From assembly GCA_034401795.1 (NCBI GenBank), contig CM067373.1, forward strand, positions 91,594,996 to 91,658,995: a stretch of 64,000 nt of DNA, read 5' to 3'. The notes below the pieces were generated by a model, which was given only the letters and a program-made list of their open reading frames with translations, was not told the DNA's origin and made no database searches. The translations under genes were made by a program, and so were the position numbers. The stretch is from Chaetoderma sp. LZ-2023a (taxonomy: Eukaryota > Mollusca > Caudofoveata > Chaetodermatida > Chaetodermatidae). Shown piece by piece: positions 11,076 through 22,673 of this stretch (position 1 is the first letter of the stretch; each line of letters begins with the position of its first letter).

Positions 11076-11253
11076 CCCATGAGACTTTAAAGTAACAGAT
11101 GTTTGAAGTTAAATAAAATCTATAATTCCAGAACAGGCAAGCCAAGCCAAGCAAATTAAAATTATTTACCTTTATATTCTGGACTAACTCCAAACAAACC
11201 TGGTCTGTTGTATCTCTCTGTCAATGTCATCCCATGACAGCCAGCCCATAGGA

Positions 11254-12300
11254 TCATCCAGTCAGTTCTCCCACTGGTCGAAGGTAGAACTTCTGAAATG
11301 TGGCCTCATTCGTCCATCCAGCTGCTGCCAAAATGTCCTTAGTGCTAACACCTTTTTGGGCTGCTTCCGAAACTGATCCTGCTCTACAGCTATGTGGCTT
11401 GAAGATAGTAGTATATATCCCCGCAAGACGCATAATAGTCTTAATCCATCTCCCAATTGTATCCTGTGAAACCTTGTGTGTCCTTACAGTACTAATAAAA
11501 AGTTCTGAACTCGTCCTAATGTCCTTAGTCCTATCAATATATTCACTAAGGGTCAAATAAACACATAAACACAAATCTTTTGAAAATTTTGGAATACTGA
11601 TAAGCAACGTAGAATTAGACGGCTTAGCCTGCTTAAAATTCCCTACCAGTCGAAAAATAAACTGGCCCGAAAGCTTTTGCATATGTTCAAGATCCAACAA
11701 CTGAAGCGACTGACGTCGCTGCGCCGTCATGAGACTCACAAGCATAACTACATGAAGTGTCAAATTGTAAAAACCTAGGCTCTGGACAAGAAGTTGCTTC
11801 CGAAAATGATTAAAGACTATATCCACTTCCCAAATGTCTGTATAGGGAAGAGACGGTCTCAGTTTAAAAACACCCTTAATAAACTGGAAAACCAAAGAGT
11901 TCGTGCCTATGCTATCAGATCCGTTAATCAATAAAAATGGAAGACAATGTACTTCTTGCAGTGTTCAAACCACTGTAACCAATTCCAGTGTCATATATAC
12001 CATTAAGAAGTTGTAAAATATTATGAACTGATGGTGAAAAAGGGTCATATAACTTATCCCTACAAGACTTTTGCCACTTAGAAATATAATTTAAGTATTG
12101 CTTCCTTGTTGAGGAAGTCCAACCTTGTAAAATGACCTCAATTGCCTCCTCTGGTGCCCCCTCCTTTTCAACACCTCCCTGACAAAAAACATGCTTTAGC
12201 CTCTTCCCGAGAGGATGTTCCCTGTCGGAGAAAGTCAGAGACATGAGAGTCCGGTGCCAAGGCAGCTGAAATGGAGGCTTGAGTAAGAGTTTCAAAAGTT
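11254..12300 (-). pseudogene. DIRS-3 tyrosine recombinase remnant
   Basis: Element-encoded recombinase that would integrate the circular DNA copy. The catalytic half (11254-11931) is open for 225 codons. It shows the first Arg in TAQRRQSLQL, the HSCR box (HSCRAGSVS), AAGW, and the Tyr in FQKFYLRPV, so the R..HxxR..Y set is complete. The N-terminal part (to about 12300) has a helical DNA-binding look (ILQGWTSSTRKQYLNYISKW). It is in a different frame near 11925, so a frameshift separates the two halves. The recombinase type is established for DIRS elements. Activity is unlikely. Confidence 0.85.
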
Positions 12301-12402
12301 TGCAGTACCAAATTTGTCTACACCAATTGGGAACCACCAGGATCCCTGTTGCTCTGTCCTCTCGAACCTTCCTGATGACTCTCGATATGATGCTGAAAGG
12401 AG

Positions 12403-14023
12403 TCAAAGCATAAAAATTATGGTCATGCCAGCAAACATAAATGCATCTACCGCCAATGCATCTGGGTCTGGAATCCAAGACACAGAGTTATCTAACTTGT
12501 GATTGAGTCTCGATGCGAAAAGGTCAATAGAAGGCACGATATCAAAATATTCGATGATAGCCTTGAAACAGGATGGATTTAACATCCACTCCATTTCATT
12601 ACAAAACGGCCTGGATAATAAATCAGCATCCTGATTCATAGAGCCAGGTAGATGTGTGGCAGAAATCCATATCCTATTATCAATACATCATAACCAAATT
12701 TCTTTGACTACTTCATTGCAACTAGGCGACTTTGAACCGCGCATGTGATTTATGTAAGCAACTGCCGTAGAGTTGTCAATTTTTAACAGGATATGTTTAT
12801 CATGAATATTCTTAAACAAAGACTTCAGACCAAATAATACTGCCTTCAGTTCCAACACATTGATAAGAAGACCTAATTCAATGTTACTCCATCTACCACC
12901 TGTCTTCTGTTCATTGAATACTGCTCATTGGACGCATCAGTAAAAAGGCGAACGGCAAATTATGTATCCACCATTGGATTTCATGAATTGCATCACCTGA
13001 AATAACCATCGAGGCATCAAAATTGCCTTTATGAAGCTTCAAAGCATACGATTTCTGACATTCCAAAATTCTATAGAAAATAGGACCATATTTTATCGCT
13101 GGAAAGCTGGCACCAACATCCCAATAAGTTCTGCAACTTCCCTGATAGTCACACATGATTTCTCTAAACAAAAAGAAGCTTTCTCAATAATACGTTCTTA
13201 CCTATATACAGGAAGTTTAACTTTCATCGATTTCGAATTAAGACGAATGCCTAAATGTTCAATTGTTTGAGATGTGATCATCACCTATTTGTCGACATTA
13301 ATAAAAAAAATCCTAAAGACTTGAATAGTATCTTGGATGGCAACAAATATTCAGTACACTCTGCTAGAGACTCCCATTATAAACGAATCATCAATGTAAC
13401 CTGATGCAACAATATTCTTCATCTGCAAATGTGCATGCAATGGCTTAAGTAGATTCATAAAAATTATAGGGGCCGATGATGGACCATTCGGAACACATGT
13501 GAACTGAAGAAATGTTCCTTTCCAGTAAAATCGCAAAAACTTTCGAGACGATTCATGAAATAGCACCATAAAATAAGCATGAGTCAAATCTAACGATGTC
13601 ATATAACAATGATTTTCAATCAGGAGTAAAATACTCTGAATCGTATCCATTTTGAAATGATGCTAAGTAACAAATTTGTTCAACTCCGATAAGTTTAAAA
13701 TCACCCGGTATGATCCATCTTTCTTCACCCTCGCAAAAATGTTTGAAATGAACTCCATCGGAATGTTCACACCTTTCAATCACCCCATATTTTATGAATT
13801 TGAATATCTCAAGACCAATTCCATGCTCTTCACTCAGCGAAAAAGATATTGGTCTAGGAATAAAATCTTGAACAGGCATTGTGTCCGATTCAATAACATA
13901 TCCAGTAACAATACCTAGAATAAACTCGTCTAACGTCAGTTCCGTCCATGCAGCATAATAGTTTTTAATATTCCCAGCCACAAATCCAGGCATATCCACT
14001 AATCCTACCTTTATTTCATCCAC
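12403..14023 (-). pseudogene. DIRS-3 RT, RNase H and methyltransferase-like remnant
   Basis: Decayed polyprotein on the minus strand in at least four frame segments. From N to C it reads: an RT start with KDGSY-type residues near 13650-13730; the RT core at 13351-13650 (SLDLTHAYFMV, then YIDDSFIMG in place of the usual YIDDW); RNase H traces near 12750-13171; and ADLLSRP followed by DLFASRLNHKL and PDPDALAVDAF at 12403-12639. The last block matches the Dam-like methyltransferase domain of DIRS elements. Multiple stops show it is not functional. Confidence 0.8.
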
Positions 14024-15250
14024 CTATTGCTGCTCCTTCCTCTCGTCATCCAGCGCATTGAGCTTCCGCGCGAGGCCCTGGAACCGAAGCCTAAAAAATG
14101 CCCTCTGGCAGCTCTGGGCACTGACTGGGCCGCACGTCCACCTCTTCCCAATGGGTAGGCAGGCCTGTATGGATGGAACCGGAGCCTGAGCATACGCTCC
14201 GACGTCTGTGATAGTGTCCGAGACATCTTATTAGTCTCCTGAATATCCGTGATGTTCTGGGATAGGTCATCCCCAAACAAGAACTTGACTAAAGCATTTG
14301 AAAGCCACACAACTCTTTAAAATCTGGGTTAATGTCAGGCTGAACCGATTCACGATGTCTAATATTAAGTTCTGCATTAGCGTTCGCCAGCAATGCAATA
14401 GAATCAATAAGCTTCTTAATCATCACACTAATGTGAAAAGATTCTGTTTCCAACAGTCCTTCTTTTGCTCCTTGAGCAAGCCCATTAGCCACTTGCAACA
14501 AAGGAATCATTCCAGAAATCAAAGAAAATTGCACTCTCAGCAACTTATTGTCACGTGACTTACACGCATGAGGCAACTTGCTCCAAATTTCCGGGTTAAT
14601 TTTTGGTACCACGAAAAATTCACAATTCACAGGGCACTCGTACTCTTCCGACATAGCCTCAGCTTTCTCATCAGAAAGTTTCAGAGTCATCAATCTGTTA
14701 ACAATGTTCGCAATACTATCATCAATAATGTCACCCGGATTTTCATTAAGTCTATAAAACACCTCGCATTCAGATAAATGGATGGATCCTCCTTAGAATG
14801 AGGTCCCGCTACCGATTCTGGTACAAGTTCTGAGTCAGAACGTGCCGCTGAATTATCAACATCCGGGTCGGATGGTTCAGCTTTCGGGTCATCGTAAGCC
14901 AGACATAATGCCATAAACTTTTCCAACTTTTCGCCCATTTCGGACACCGAACTTTGTAATTTTACAAACTCATTACGCGAAATTGATTTACCCCCAGTCA
15001 GGGTTTCATCAGTTGGTTTTTCACTGCTGCGAGGGACAGAGTCAGCCCTAGTCTCGACAGCCACTAATTCTGATTGCATCTCATTTAACTTAGAGTTCAA
15101 ACTTGAACAAGCAGATTCCGTTTAACATTATCCACCCAAGTTGCAACATGACAAACTAACTTGTGATGGAATAACTTATGAGTGAAATTGTTTCCATGCC
15201 AATCATAAATGACCTCTGCACAAGTTAACTGGTCATGAGAGTCCCCCAAA
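14023..15250 (-). pseudogene. DIRS-3 Gag-like remnant
   Basis: Three overlapping frames (15100-14690, 14762-14289, 14310-14011) encode acidic then basic low-complexity protein. It ends in an Arg/Gly-rich tail (YRPAYPLGRGGRAAQS) like the basic C-terminus of the Gag-like protein in DIRS-1 and DIRS-2 here. A Cys/His pattern near 15130-15230 may be what is left of the N-terminal zinc-binding module. Identification rests on position and composition, as DIRS Gag proteins share little sequence. Confidence 0.6.
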
Positions 15251-15254
15251 AACT

Positions 15255-15560
15255 TTAGAGGGTATGACACAATGACCTTTGGGCTAAAAGGTCAAAGGTA
15301 AATATTATTGTGATATTACTAAATGACTGGGTTTTTTTACCATTAATATTTTGCCTTTAGCTCAACGTGGTAGTTCATATCTCATATTTGGTTAATCATA
15401 CTGGACCCAAATTAAAACCCATGCTTCCTTATAATGAGAGCGTATGACACAATGTCCTTCGGGAACGTGTTATGTTTAGTTTCAACTTCACTGTTTATAT
15501 CTCATGTTTCCTTAATTGTACTGGAGAAAAAGTTCAGTCTTGCTAATTCTTGCATTTCTT
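15255..15560. repeat. repC tandem array, right part
   Basis: TATGACACAATGACCTTTGG, TTTAGCTCAACGTGGTAGTT, CATACTGGACCCAA and CATGCTTCCTTATAATGAGA match the units at 9386-10215. The array therefore brackets the DIRS-3 region. Confidence 0.7.
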
Positions 15561-15617
15561 TCTGCTGCATGCTTTATCTGAATTCAACTAAGTTTGTGCA
15601 GAATCTTATACTCTTTG

Positions 15618-15997
15618 GCCGGAATTCAATAAGGAGGTTTAAACCTGGTTTAACCTAAACCTGGTAACAAATCACAAAGTAATTGCAAGGGTAGTATTAG
15701 AGATAAGTCGATAACCCCCAGAGTTTAATAGTTAATACCCAGACCACACACCGTCTAAATACCGAAATATGGGCGCCTTTCAGAAGTGGGAGGAGTTCTT
15801 TGATGCCCTGCCCACTTAGAAGGAATGACAATATTTTGGCATTTAGTCCACGCCTCCTGCTGGGGGTCTGGCCTAGCTCTCAACTGATGCAAATTGGGGC
15901 TCTCACCCTATCTATACAACTAACCCTGCAATTACTTTGTGATTTGTTACCGGGTTTAGGCTAAACCAGAGATTAAAGCTCCTTATTGAATTCCGGC
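15618..15997. mobile_element. MITE of about 380 bp with long TIRs
   Basis: The left end GCCGGAATTCAATAAGGAGG and the right end, read in complement (GCCGGAATTCAATAAGGAGC), are inverted repeats. They continue through GGTAACAAATCACAAAGTAA for about 75 bases with few mismatches. The interior has no open frame. The short TIR element has no transposase, so its superfamily is not decided. Confidence 0.8.
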
Positions 15998-16044
15998 TTT
16001 TCTGTTTGCTTTTCTCAATTCTGTGCACTGTGTACTGTGAGCCT

Positions 16045-16252
16045 TTAACCCTTTAATGGTTAAGCTGTCCAAAACCGGCCTTTTCATGGGTCTTGAGGAA
16101 TGTCCTTTTGCAAGCCAAGAGAGGACTTTTTTGAAAATTATGAGGCAGTCATTTCAGTACAAAATTTTCCAAAATAAGCTTGGCCTGCAAATGGACATTC
16201 AATAAGCAAATAATAAGGTTTTCTTGATCACATTTGACCATTAATGGGTTAA
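16045..16252. repeat. repA copy, diverged
   Basis: CCTTTAACCCTTTAATGG, GTCTTGAGGAATGTCC and GGCCTGCAAATGGACATTC are clear. The central palindrome is reduced to GAGGCAGTCATTTCAGT. It ends TTAATGGGTTAA. Confidence 0.7.
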
Positions 16253-16436
16253 TACTCCCTATGCAAATGACATTCTGCACGCCAATGAACTTTGAAATTG
16301 TAATAATATTTGATGAATATGCATGATTGACTCTTTTAGTGTGCGACAGTTTTATTTCTATTATGTCATTTTATGAACTTCATTCATGCTGATTACATTT
16401 GTAACATATCGACATATCTTTCTGAAATTGCTCAAA

Positions 16437-16800
16437 TTAACCTTTTAATGGTCAGGATTGGCTAAGAAGATTTTTGCTGAGTGCATATCCATTTGCAGGA
16501 TAAGCAAAGAGAATTTACTACTGGTTTGACCATTAGAGGGTTAATGGTAAATGCTTTCTCTGAAAACCTTTACTGGTCAAGATTGAGCAAGAAAATCACT
16601 ATTAGCTTAGTGAATGGCCATTTGAGAGGCCAAGAGAAAACGATTTTTGAAATATTTACTACTGGAATTAGGCTTGGCTATCGAGACAAACATATTCCAG
16701 CGGTAATTTTACAAAAATAGCTACGTTCTTGGCCTGCAAATGGACTTTCCCCAAGGCTACTCTAGAGGCCGATTTTGACTGGCTTAACCCCAAAATGTTA
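16437..16800. repeat. Two adjoining diverged repA copies
   Basis: AACCTTTTAATGGTCAGG, CATATCCATTTGCAGG and a shortened body are followed by AGAGGGTTAATGG. A second unit carries GCCATTTGAGAGGCCAAGAG, GGCTATCGAGAC and GGCCTGCAAATGGAC. An open frame across the pair is translated repeat and not a gene. Confidence 0.6.
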
Positions 16801-17112
16801 TTTTGGTGACCGCCTTTAAAAAAATACATTTGGTTGCAGGGTATGCACCGTTTTGAAATTGTTTTAGCTACACCATTTTGTCTAAAAAAATCTCCTTAAC
16901 TGAAATCCTTTGTCTATACGGAGAAAACCTTGAACAGTCTTCTTTAGTAAATCAAGAGATCCAATCTGTTGCTCAAGTATCTGACGTCGTAATCAAATAC
17001 ATCACATTAACTGTCGTTACAATCAAAATCATGTATAGGTCCATCACGAAAATCGAGTATTCAGGTTTGAAAGTTTCTAATCGATTCCAATGTGCATAAG
17101 AAGTGGGCAGAA

Positions 17113-18668
17113 TTTAGCTAGTAATGTGTGTGGCATAGCTAGAAATGGGAGTGGTATAGCTAGAAATGTGTGGCATAGCTAGAAATGTGTGGCATAGCTA
17201 GAAATGTGTGGCATAGCTAGCAATGTGTGTGGCATAGCTAAAAATGTGTGGCATAGCTAGAAATGGGCGTGGCATAGCTAGAAATGGGCATGGCATAACT
17301 AACAATGGGCATGACATAGCTAACAATGGGTGTGACCTAGTTAGAAATGGTTGTGGCATAGTTATCAATGGGTGTGGCATAGTTAGCAATGGGTGTGGCA
17401 TAGCTAGAAATGGTTGTGGCATAGTTAGCAATGGGTGTGGCATAGCTAGAAATGGGCGTGACATAGCTAACAATGGGCATGGCATAGCTAGAAATGGGTG
17501 TGGCATAGTTAGCAATGGGTGTGGCATAGATAGAAATGGGCATGGCATAGCTAGAAGCGGGTGTGGCATAGCTAGTAATGGGTGCGGTAGAGCTAGAAAT
17601 GGGTGTGGCAAAGCTAGCAATGGGCGTTGCATGGCTAGTAATGGGAGTTGGATAGCTAGAAATGGGTGTGGCATAGCTAGAAATGGGTGTAGCATAGCTA
17701 GATATGGGTGTGGCAAAGCTAACAATAGGTGTGGCTTCGCTAGAGATGGGCGTGGAATAGCTAGAAATGAGTGGTATAGCTAGAAAGGGGTGTGACATAG
17801 CTGGAAATGGACATGGCATAACTAGAAATGGGCAAAGCAAAGCTAACAATGGGCTTGGCATAGCTAGAAATGAGCGTGGCATAGCTAATGAGGGGCGTGG
17901 AATAGCTAGCAATGGGTGTGACATAGTTAGCAATGGGTGTGGAATAGCTAGAAGTGGGTGTGGCATAGCTAGAAGTGGGTGTGGTATAGCTAGCAATGGG
18001 TGTGGCATAGCTAGGAATGGGTGTGGCACAGCTAGAAATGGGTGTGGCATAGCTAGAAAAGGCTGTGGCATAGCTAGAAATGGGCGTGACAGCTAGAAAT
18101 GTGTGTGACATAGCTATAAATGGGTATGGCATAGCTAGATATGGGCGCGGAAAAGCTAGCACCGGGTGTGGCAAAGTTAGAAATGGGTGTAGCATAGATA
18201 GAAATGGGTGTGGCAAAGCTAGGAATGGGTGTGGCATAGCTAGAAATGGGTGTGGTATAGCTAGAAATGGGCGTGGCATAGCTAGAAATGGGCGTGGCAA
18301 AGCTATCAATGGGTGTGGCATAGCTAGAAATGAGCGTGACATAGCTTGAAATGGCCGTGGCATAGCTAGAAATGGGTGTGGCAGAGCTAGAAATGGGTGT
18401 GGCAAAGCTAGCAATGGGTGTGGCATAACTAGAAATGGGTATGTCATAGCTAGAAATGGGTGTGGCATAGCTAGAAATGGGCATGTCATAGCTAGAAATG
18501 GGCGTGGCAAAGCTATCAATGGGTGTGGCATACCTAGAAATGAGCGTGTCATCGCTTGAAATGGGTGTGGCATGGCTAGAAATGGGTGTGGCATAGCTAG
18601 AAATGGGTGTGGCAAAGCTAGAAATGGGTGTGATATAGCTAGAAATGGGCATGGCATAGCTGGAAATA
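17113..18668. repeat. 21-bp minisatellite, about 70 or more units
   Basis: Tandem array of a 21-bp unit (core GGTGTGGCATAGCTAGAAAT). The first units, up to about 17240, are a 19-bp variant lacking GG. Unit length keeps the codon phase, so both strands show long spurious open frames of heptapeptide repeats. Point variants (CATAGTTAGCAAT, CAAAGCTAGC) are spread through the array in runs, suggesting local duplication of blocks. The unit resembles a piece of repB (see 8845-8890, 19149-19190 and 58670-58710), its likely source. Confidence 0.93.
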
Positions 18669-19124
18669 GATACCTCCATTAGCTTACTGGTTGCCTCTTG
18701 TATACTTATGCATGTATTTTATAAGCCATTATTACAACATGCAAATACACTTATTTATTTTGCTTTGTTGTGACTACTCGTATAAAGTCAGTAAATATAA
18801 TATAATTATTACACTTGCACACATCAGCTAGAGTGGTTACTGCTTTTATATTTGACCATGCTTAACCCTTGAAATGCCAGTGTCTGAAGTTCAAGATAGC
18901 AATACAGAAAAGCTGTTGATTAAATGGCATGGTACTGCCGTGTCAGTCTTTTGATAATGATTACATGGTTCAAAAGTGATACCTTTTAAGACTAACTTTA
19001 TTATTTGTTGACACGCTTTCACACATAAATACGCTGATCATCAACCCATTAACTAATTTCAAAATATTCAACAGAAAATTCCCTGGGTATCAAGGAATTT
19101 GATGTTTCTGATCTGTAATGACTA
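18669..19124. other. Intron sequence, nothing recognised
   Basis: AT-rich DNA between the minisatellite and a repB copy. No exon-like or repeat-like block was seen apart from an AACCCTTGAAATGCCAGTGTC piece, which may be a small MITE end. Confidence 0.4.
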
Positions 19125-19510
19125 AAAGGTTAATGGATCATTCCATTTTAGGCTATACCCCGCCCATCTCTAGCTCGGCTCCACCCAGACTTTGATCATT
19201 CCCTGAACTCCCTGACTATAAATTTCCACAAAACTATACAGGTAAGCTGTTGAATATTTTGAAACTAATTTGACTTGGTGCTTATTAAGGCACCAACCGC
19301 GCCCAGTCAAATTAGTTTCGAAACATTCCACAGAATGTTGATTAAATAGTAAAGACATACAATTCATACAAGCTGATGGACTATTAAGTGTTTAAGACGG
19401 ACTAAATCGAGTCATTCATGACGTAATGATTATGGCATCATCCTACACTGCACATAGCTCATTATGATGTCATATGATGGATGGCTAAATTGGAACAGTC
19501 CATTATAAGA
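19125..19510. repeat. repB copy
   Basis: GGCTATACCCCGCCCATCTC, GCTCGGCTCCACCC, the repE pair (GTTGAATATTTTGAAACTAA and AATTAGTTTCGAAACATTC), AGTAAAGACATACAATTCAT, and CATGACGTAATGATTATGGC. This is one of the most complete copies. Confidence 0.75.
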
Positions 19511-19791
19511 ACTGTTTTGATCATGATTTCAAAAATGACCTTTGATGTGAATACAGCTGTTATAGACATGTTTTCAGAATAATAGCTACCAGATCTACAT
19601 TGTTGCTCATTTCAAATTAAGATTTTCAGCACACAGATTTCCAGTTCTGCAGAATGTACCTACTCCTGTAGCCCATGTTACTATTAGGCACATTTGCCGA
19701 TTGGAGCTAACTCTCAGATTATATAAGGAGTTGAAAATGAAAGTTTTGTCTTGATTGTGTGTATTTTTCTTATGCAACATTTTATCTTCAG

Positions 19792-20038
19792 TGCAGAACT
19801 GGATCCAATTTGGAAACACAAGGCCATTCATAGTGTTGCACATTCACTTTATTCGACGATCAACTGGGCACTTCTGCTGATGTTAATAACTTATGTATGC
19901 ACATTGTCACATGTACGTGCTGAAATTGTTTTTGTCGCTTTGGCTGAGTATGAAGTTTTGCGAAGAAGTGTTCTCATGCATATGACAAAAGCTGTTGCGG
20001 CAATGGCTGATCTAGTCACTACCTTGTTCAGAGTTGAG
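19792..20038 (+). CDS. ABCC4: ABCC4-like transporter, variable exon C (TM5-TM6)
   Basis: Third homologue. The acceptor TTTTATCTTCAG ends at 19791 and the donor GTAACT starts at 20039. One base of a split codon plus 82 codons gives the same phases as exons A, B and D. The peptide starts AELDPIWKHK, has a first helix around residues 18-40 (LYSTINWALLLMLITYV) and then EIVFVAL, and ends LVTTLFRVE. The second helix differs from the others by charged residues (AEYEVLRRS), which would face the pore or membrane and may alter the pathway. The frame has no stop. Its nearest neighbours are repB upstream and repD downstream. Confidence 0.85.
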
Positions 20039-20233
20039 GTAACTGTGTCTGCTCTGCAATCCAATATCCTACTGGAGGCAACCCATCTGGCACTCAAGTA
20101 TCCGACGTCATGTGATAATCAATTATTCCACTAATTAGCTGATGTCATAGTCATAATGATGTATGAAAATCTGTCATGAAAATAGAAAAGTTTCAAATGT
20201 ACGATTTGTTTGTAGGATATTGATGGATTTACA

Positions 20234-20430
20234 ATTTAACCCTTAGCATTCTGGTGTCTAAATTTTCAAATTAAATTAAAAAATAAACTGATGTTAATTT
20301 TTCAGCAAATTTGGTGGGAAATGTTGCTGTCATAGACAGCAACATCTTCCACCAAAATTGTTGAAAAATGTACACCAGTTTCTGTGATAGTGACACAATA
20401 AAAGATGGAATATTGACATCAGGGTTAGTA
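20234..20430. repeat. repD palindromic MITE, near complete
   Basis: TTAACCCTTAGCATTCTGG starts the copy. AAATTTGGTGGGAAATGTTG and CAACATCTTCCACCAAAATT are inverted around a TGTCATAGACAGCA centre. It ends ATTGACATCAGGGTTAG. It lies 200 bases after exon C. Confidence 0.75.
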
Positions 20431-20439
20431 AACATTCTG

Positions 20440-20505
20440 TTGAGTATTTGGAAACTATTTTGCTTGCACCCCAAATAAAATTAGTTTCAAAATATTCAAC
20501 AGCTT
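20440..20505. repeat. repE inverted repeat, short
   Basis: CTGTTGAGTATTTGGAAACT and AGTTTCAAAATATTCAACAG face each other across about 25 bases. Confidence 0.75.
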
Positions 20506-20859
20506 TCCTGTGTAGTTACATTAAAAGAGCTAGAAATGGCACCCTCTATCTCAGCTTATCTCTCAGTTTCTGTTATGTTTTCTATCAGTTTCCTTGGATT
20601 GCTGTCCTCTTTAAAGGACAATTCCGGGATAATAAAAAGTGTGCTTTATTTGAAAGATTATTACATGTTTAATGAAATTGTGCCAGAATAATAAACAGAT
20701 AGAAATCGCGTAACCGACTATCGCTAGATAAAGTCGGTAAACTGGACAATTTTTCGCACATCTGGGCGCTGCCATTTTATCGTGTCTAGAGATGTCAGCC
20801 CCGCACCACCCCTATTGCTATGACTGTAGGAGTGAGGCCAATAGATGCTGGTATATATA

Positions 20860-22507
20860 CACCTGTGCAAAAGTTAAGCACCACCCTATTTTTACGGACA
20901 TGCGAGGGTATATTCATGTGCTATGAAGAAAGCAATAGCATAAACATTTATGTACCCATCCATCTTAGTGCAAGAGGTAATAATGCAACTAGAGGAATGC
21001 TGATTATGATGGTGGGGAAACACTGTATGTTTTTGTTTGAACTTGAAAACGAGGCCTGAATATGGTTACGTTGACACAACTGACAACTATTGCCCTACAG
21101 TTGACACACGTGGCTAGATTGTCATTAATGGTGTCTGAAAACGAAGTTTAACATCTGTGCACGAGTTTGAGACTGTCATTATTAATACCAGGTATATCCA
21201 CCTTGTGCCTGGATGACGGCCTGGACACGACGTCTCATGCTGGTCACCAACCGACTGATACGCCATTGTGGTATTCGTTGCCATTCAAGATGGAGTGCGT
21301 CTGTTAATTCCTGTAGGTTCTGCACAGGAGGATCCCTCCTTCTCACCATGTTTCCCAGAATGTCCCAGATATGGGTTCATGTCAGGGCTCCTTGCTGGCC
21401 ATGGTAGGGTTTCGATGGCATTCTGGCGGAGGTATTCATGCACAGCTCTAGCACGATGTGGTCGGGCGTTGTCATCCATGAATATAGGGTGGGTTCCAGG
21501 TGCATGATTTACAAAATGAGGGACCACAACTCTATCCAGTATGGAATCTTGATATCTTTGTCCATTTAGTGTTCCAGGTACAGTCAACAGATCCAGCTTA
21601 CAATCAAATGAGATGCACTCCCATATCATAACGGAACCTCCACCAAATGGACTTCTTCCATGATGTTACGTTGGTCGTACGCCGTGCGTCTGGACCTCCA
21701 TACACGAGTTCGACCATCTGTGGCATGAAGCAGGAACCGACTTTCATCGGACCAGTGTACCCGTCTCCAGGATCTCATGTTCCAGTGTCTTCTTTCGTTG
21801 CACCACCTCAGACGCTCCTCTTTGTGGTGTGCAGTGAGGGGAGGACGTCTGACAGGTCTCCTAGCTTTCATGCCAGCAGCCTACAGTCTCCTTTTGACGG
21901 TAGACATTGACACTCTATTGCGCGTTTCCCATTGCTGGCTGAGCACTCTGCTGTTGGTGAATGGAGATCTCCTAACAAGGCGTACTAGGGCTCGATCATC
22001 ACGGGCAGTAGTCTTCTTCGGTCTTCCAGATCTAGGCCTGTCCTTCACCTCGTTAGTTTGCCCATGTTTTGCAATCAAACGACTGATTACAGTATGGTTA
22101 ATGTTCAGCTGTCTGCCAATCTCTCTGCATGACATACCAGTGGTATGCATGCCTATGATTTGCCATTTCACACGATCACTTAACCTTCGTCTTGCCATAG
22201 CGGTTCACAATCAAGAGCTAATTCTTTCTGTACAAATAAACCACGGTCATGAACACAAAATTCCTAATCTTGTCGCCTACATCTGTATGTAATGTTCTAC
22301 ACCTCAAACTGGACTTTTACATAACTGAACACGTGTGCTGTTTCCCGCCACGCACGGACATCAAGCGGCGTGAAGTCATGCATGCATGTCCATTTCGTAC
22401 TTGGAATTATGTCAGCTAACGCGGGGACAAAAAGTATGGCAGCCTAGTTGTACCATCATGTTTCTACGTTCTATTGTTTTTGCTGGTGCTTAACTTTTGC
22501 ACAGGTG
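20860..22507 (-). mobile_element. Tc1-like element, copy 1 (antisense)
   Basis: Ends CACCTGTGCAAAAGTTAAGC and its complement are flanked by TA on both sides (20858-20859 and 22508-22509). It is about 1.65 kb and nearly identical to copies 2 and 3, with the transposase on the minus strand. Copies 1 and 2 point away from each other across a 166-base spacer. Confidence 0.93.
21182..22198 (-). pseudogene. Tc1-like transposase, broken copy
   Basis: DDE transposase that would cut and paste the element. The N-terminal 105 residues (MARRRLSDRVKWQ start, helix-turn-helix with GRPKK box) are open. Small indels near 21875-21880 and 21627-21640 then change frame. The first Asp (HWSDESRF) and second Asp (FMDDNARPH) survive. 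About 8 bases are missing between NP and the following Ile-Trp region, near 21372. The gap removes the catalytic Glu of the DD34E triad and shifts the frame. This copy cannot be active. It remains a good substrate for copy 2 because its ends are intact. Confidence 0.93.
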
Positions 22508-22673
22508 TATATTTTAAGGAAGTATACGTAGATGATAATAGCAAACGAACTGCCAAAGCGATTCCAATGTTTCTAGGATCTCTAAATAGGTGCCGACAGC
22601 ATGATTAATATGATATAATGGATGTTAATATCGGACAAGAGGGTCAAAAGACTGGAATATATACACCTGTGCA

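Larger units (their letters stand above)
10745..15250 (-). mobile_element. DIRS-3, decayed DIRS-type retrotransposon, antisense
   Basis: Tyrosine-recombinase retrotransposon in minus orientation. From right to left it reads Gag-like, RT/RNase H/MT and YR remnants, then the internal complementary region and the 3' terminal inverted repeat. The terminal repeat (10745-10870) contains GACCGAGACTTACCTG and CTATCCACAAGTCCGGAAG. The internal complementary region (about 10960-11075) has both ends of these motifs joined in inverse orientation, a hallmark of DIRS elements copied through a circle. No 5' terminal repeat is seen after the Gag start near 15250, where repC begins, so the 5' end is probably truncated. 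Stops and frame changes break the polyproteins; the YR C-terminal half is the longest open part. Confidence 0.85.

Noticed and set aside
17198-18679. Long open frames on both strands with heptapeptide repeats such as MPHPFLA and CGIARNG
   Set aside because: They are the 21-bp minisatellite read in several frames. Both strands are open at once, and there are no splice sites or conserved domain.
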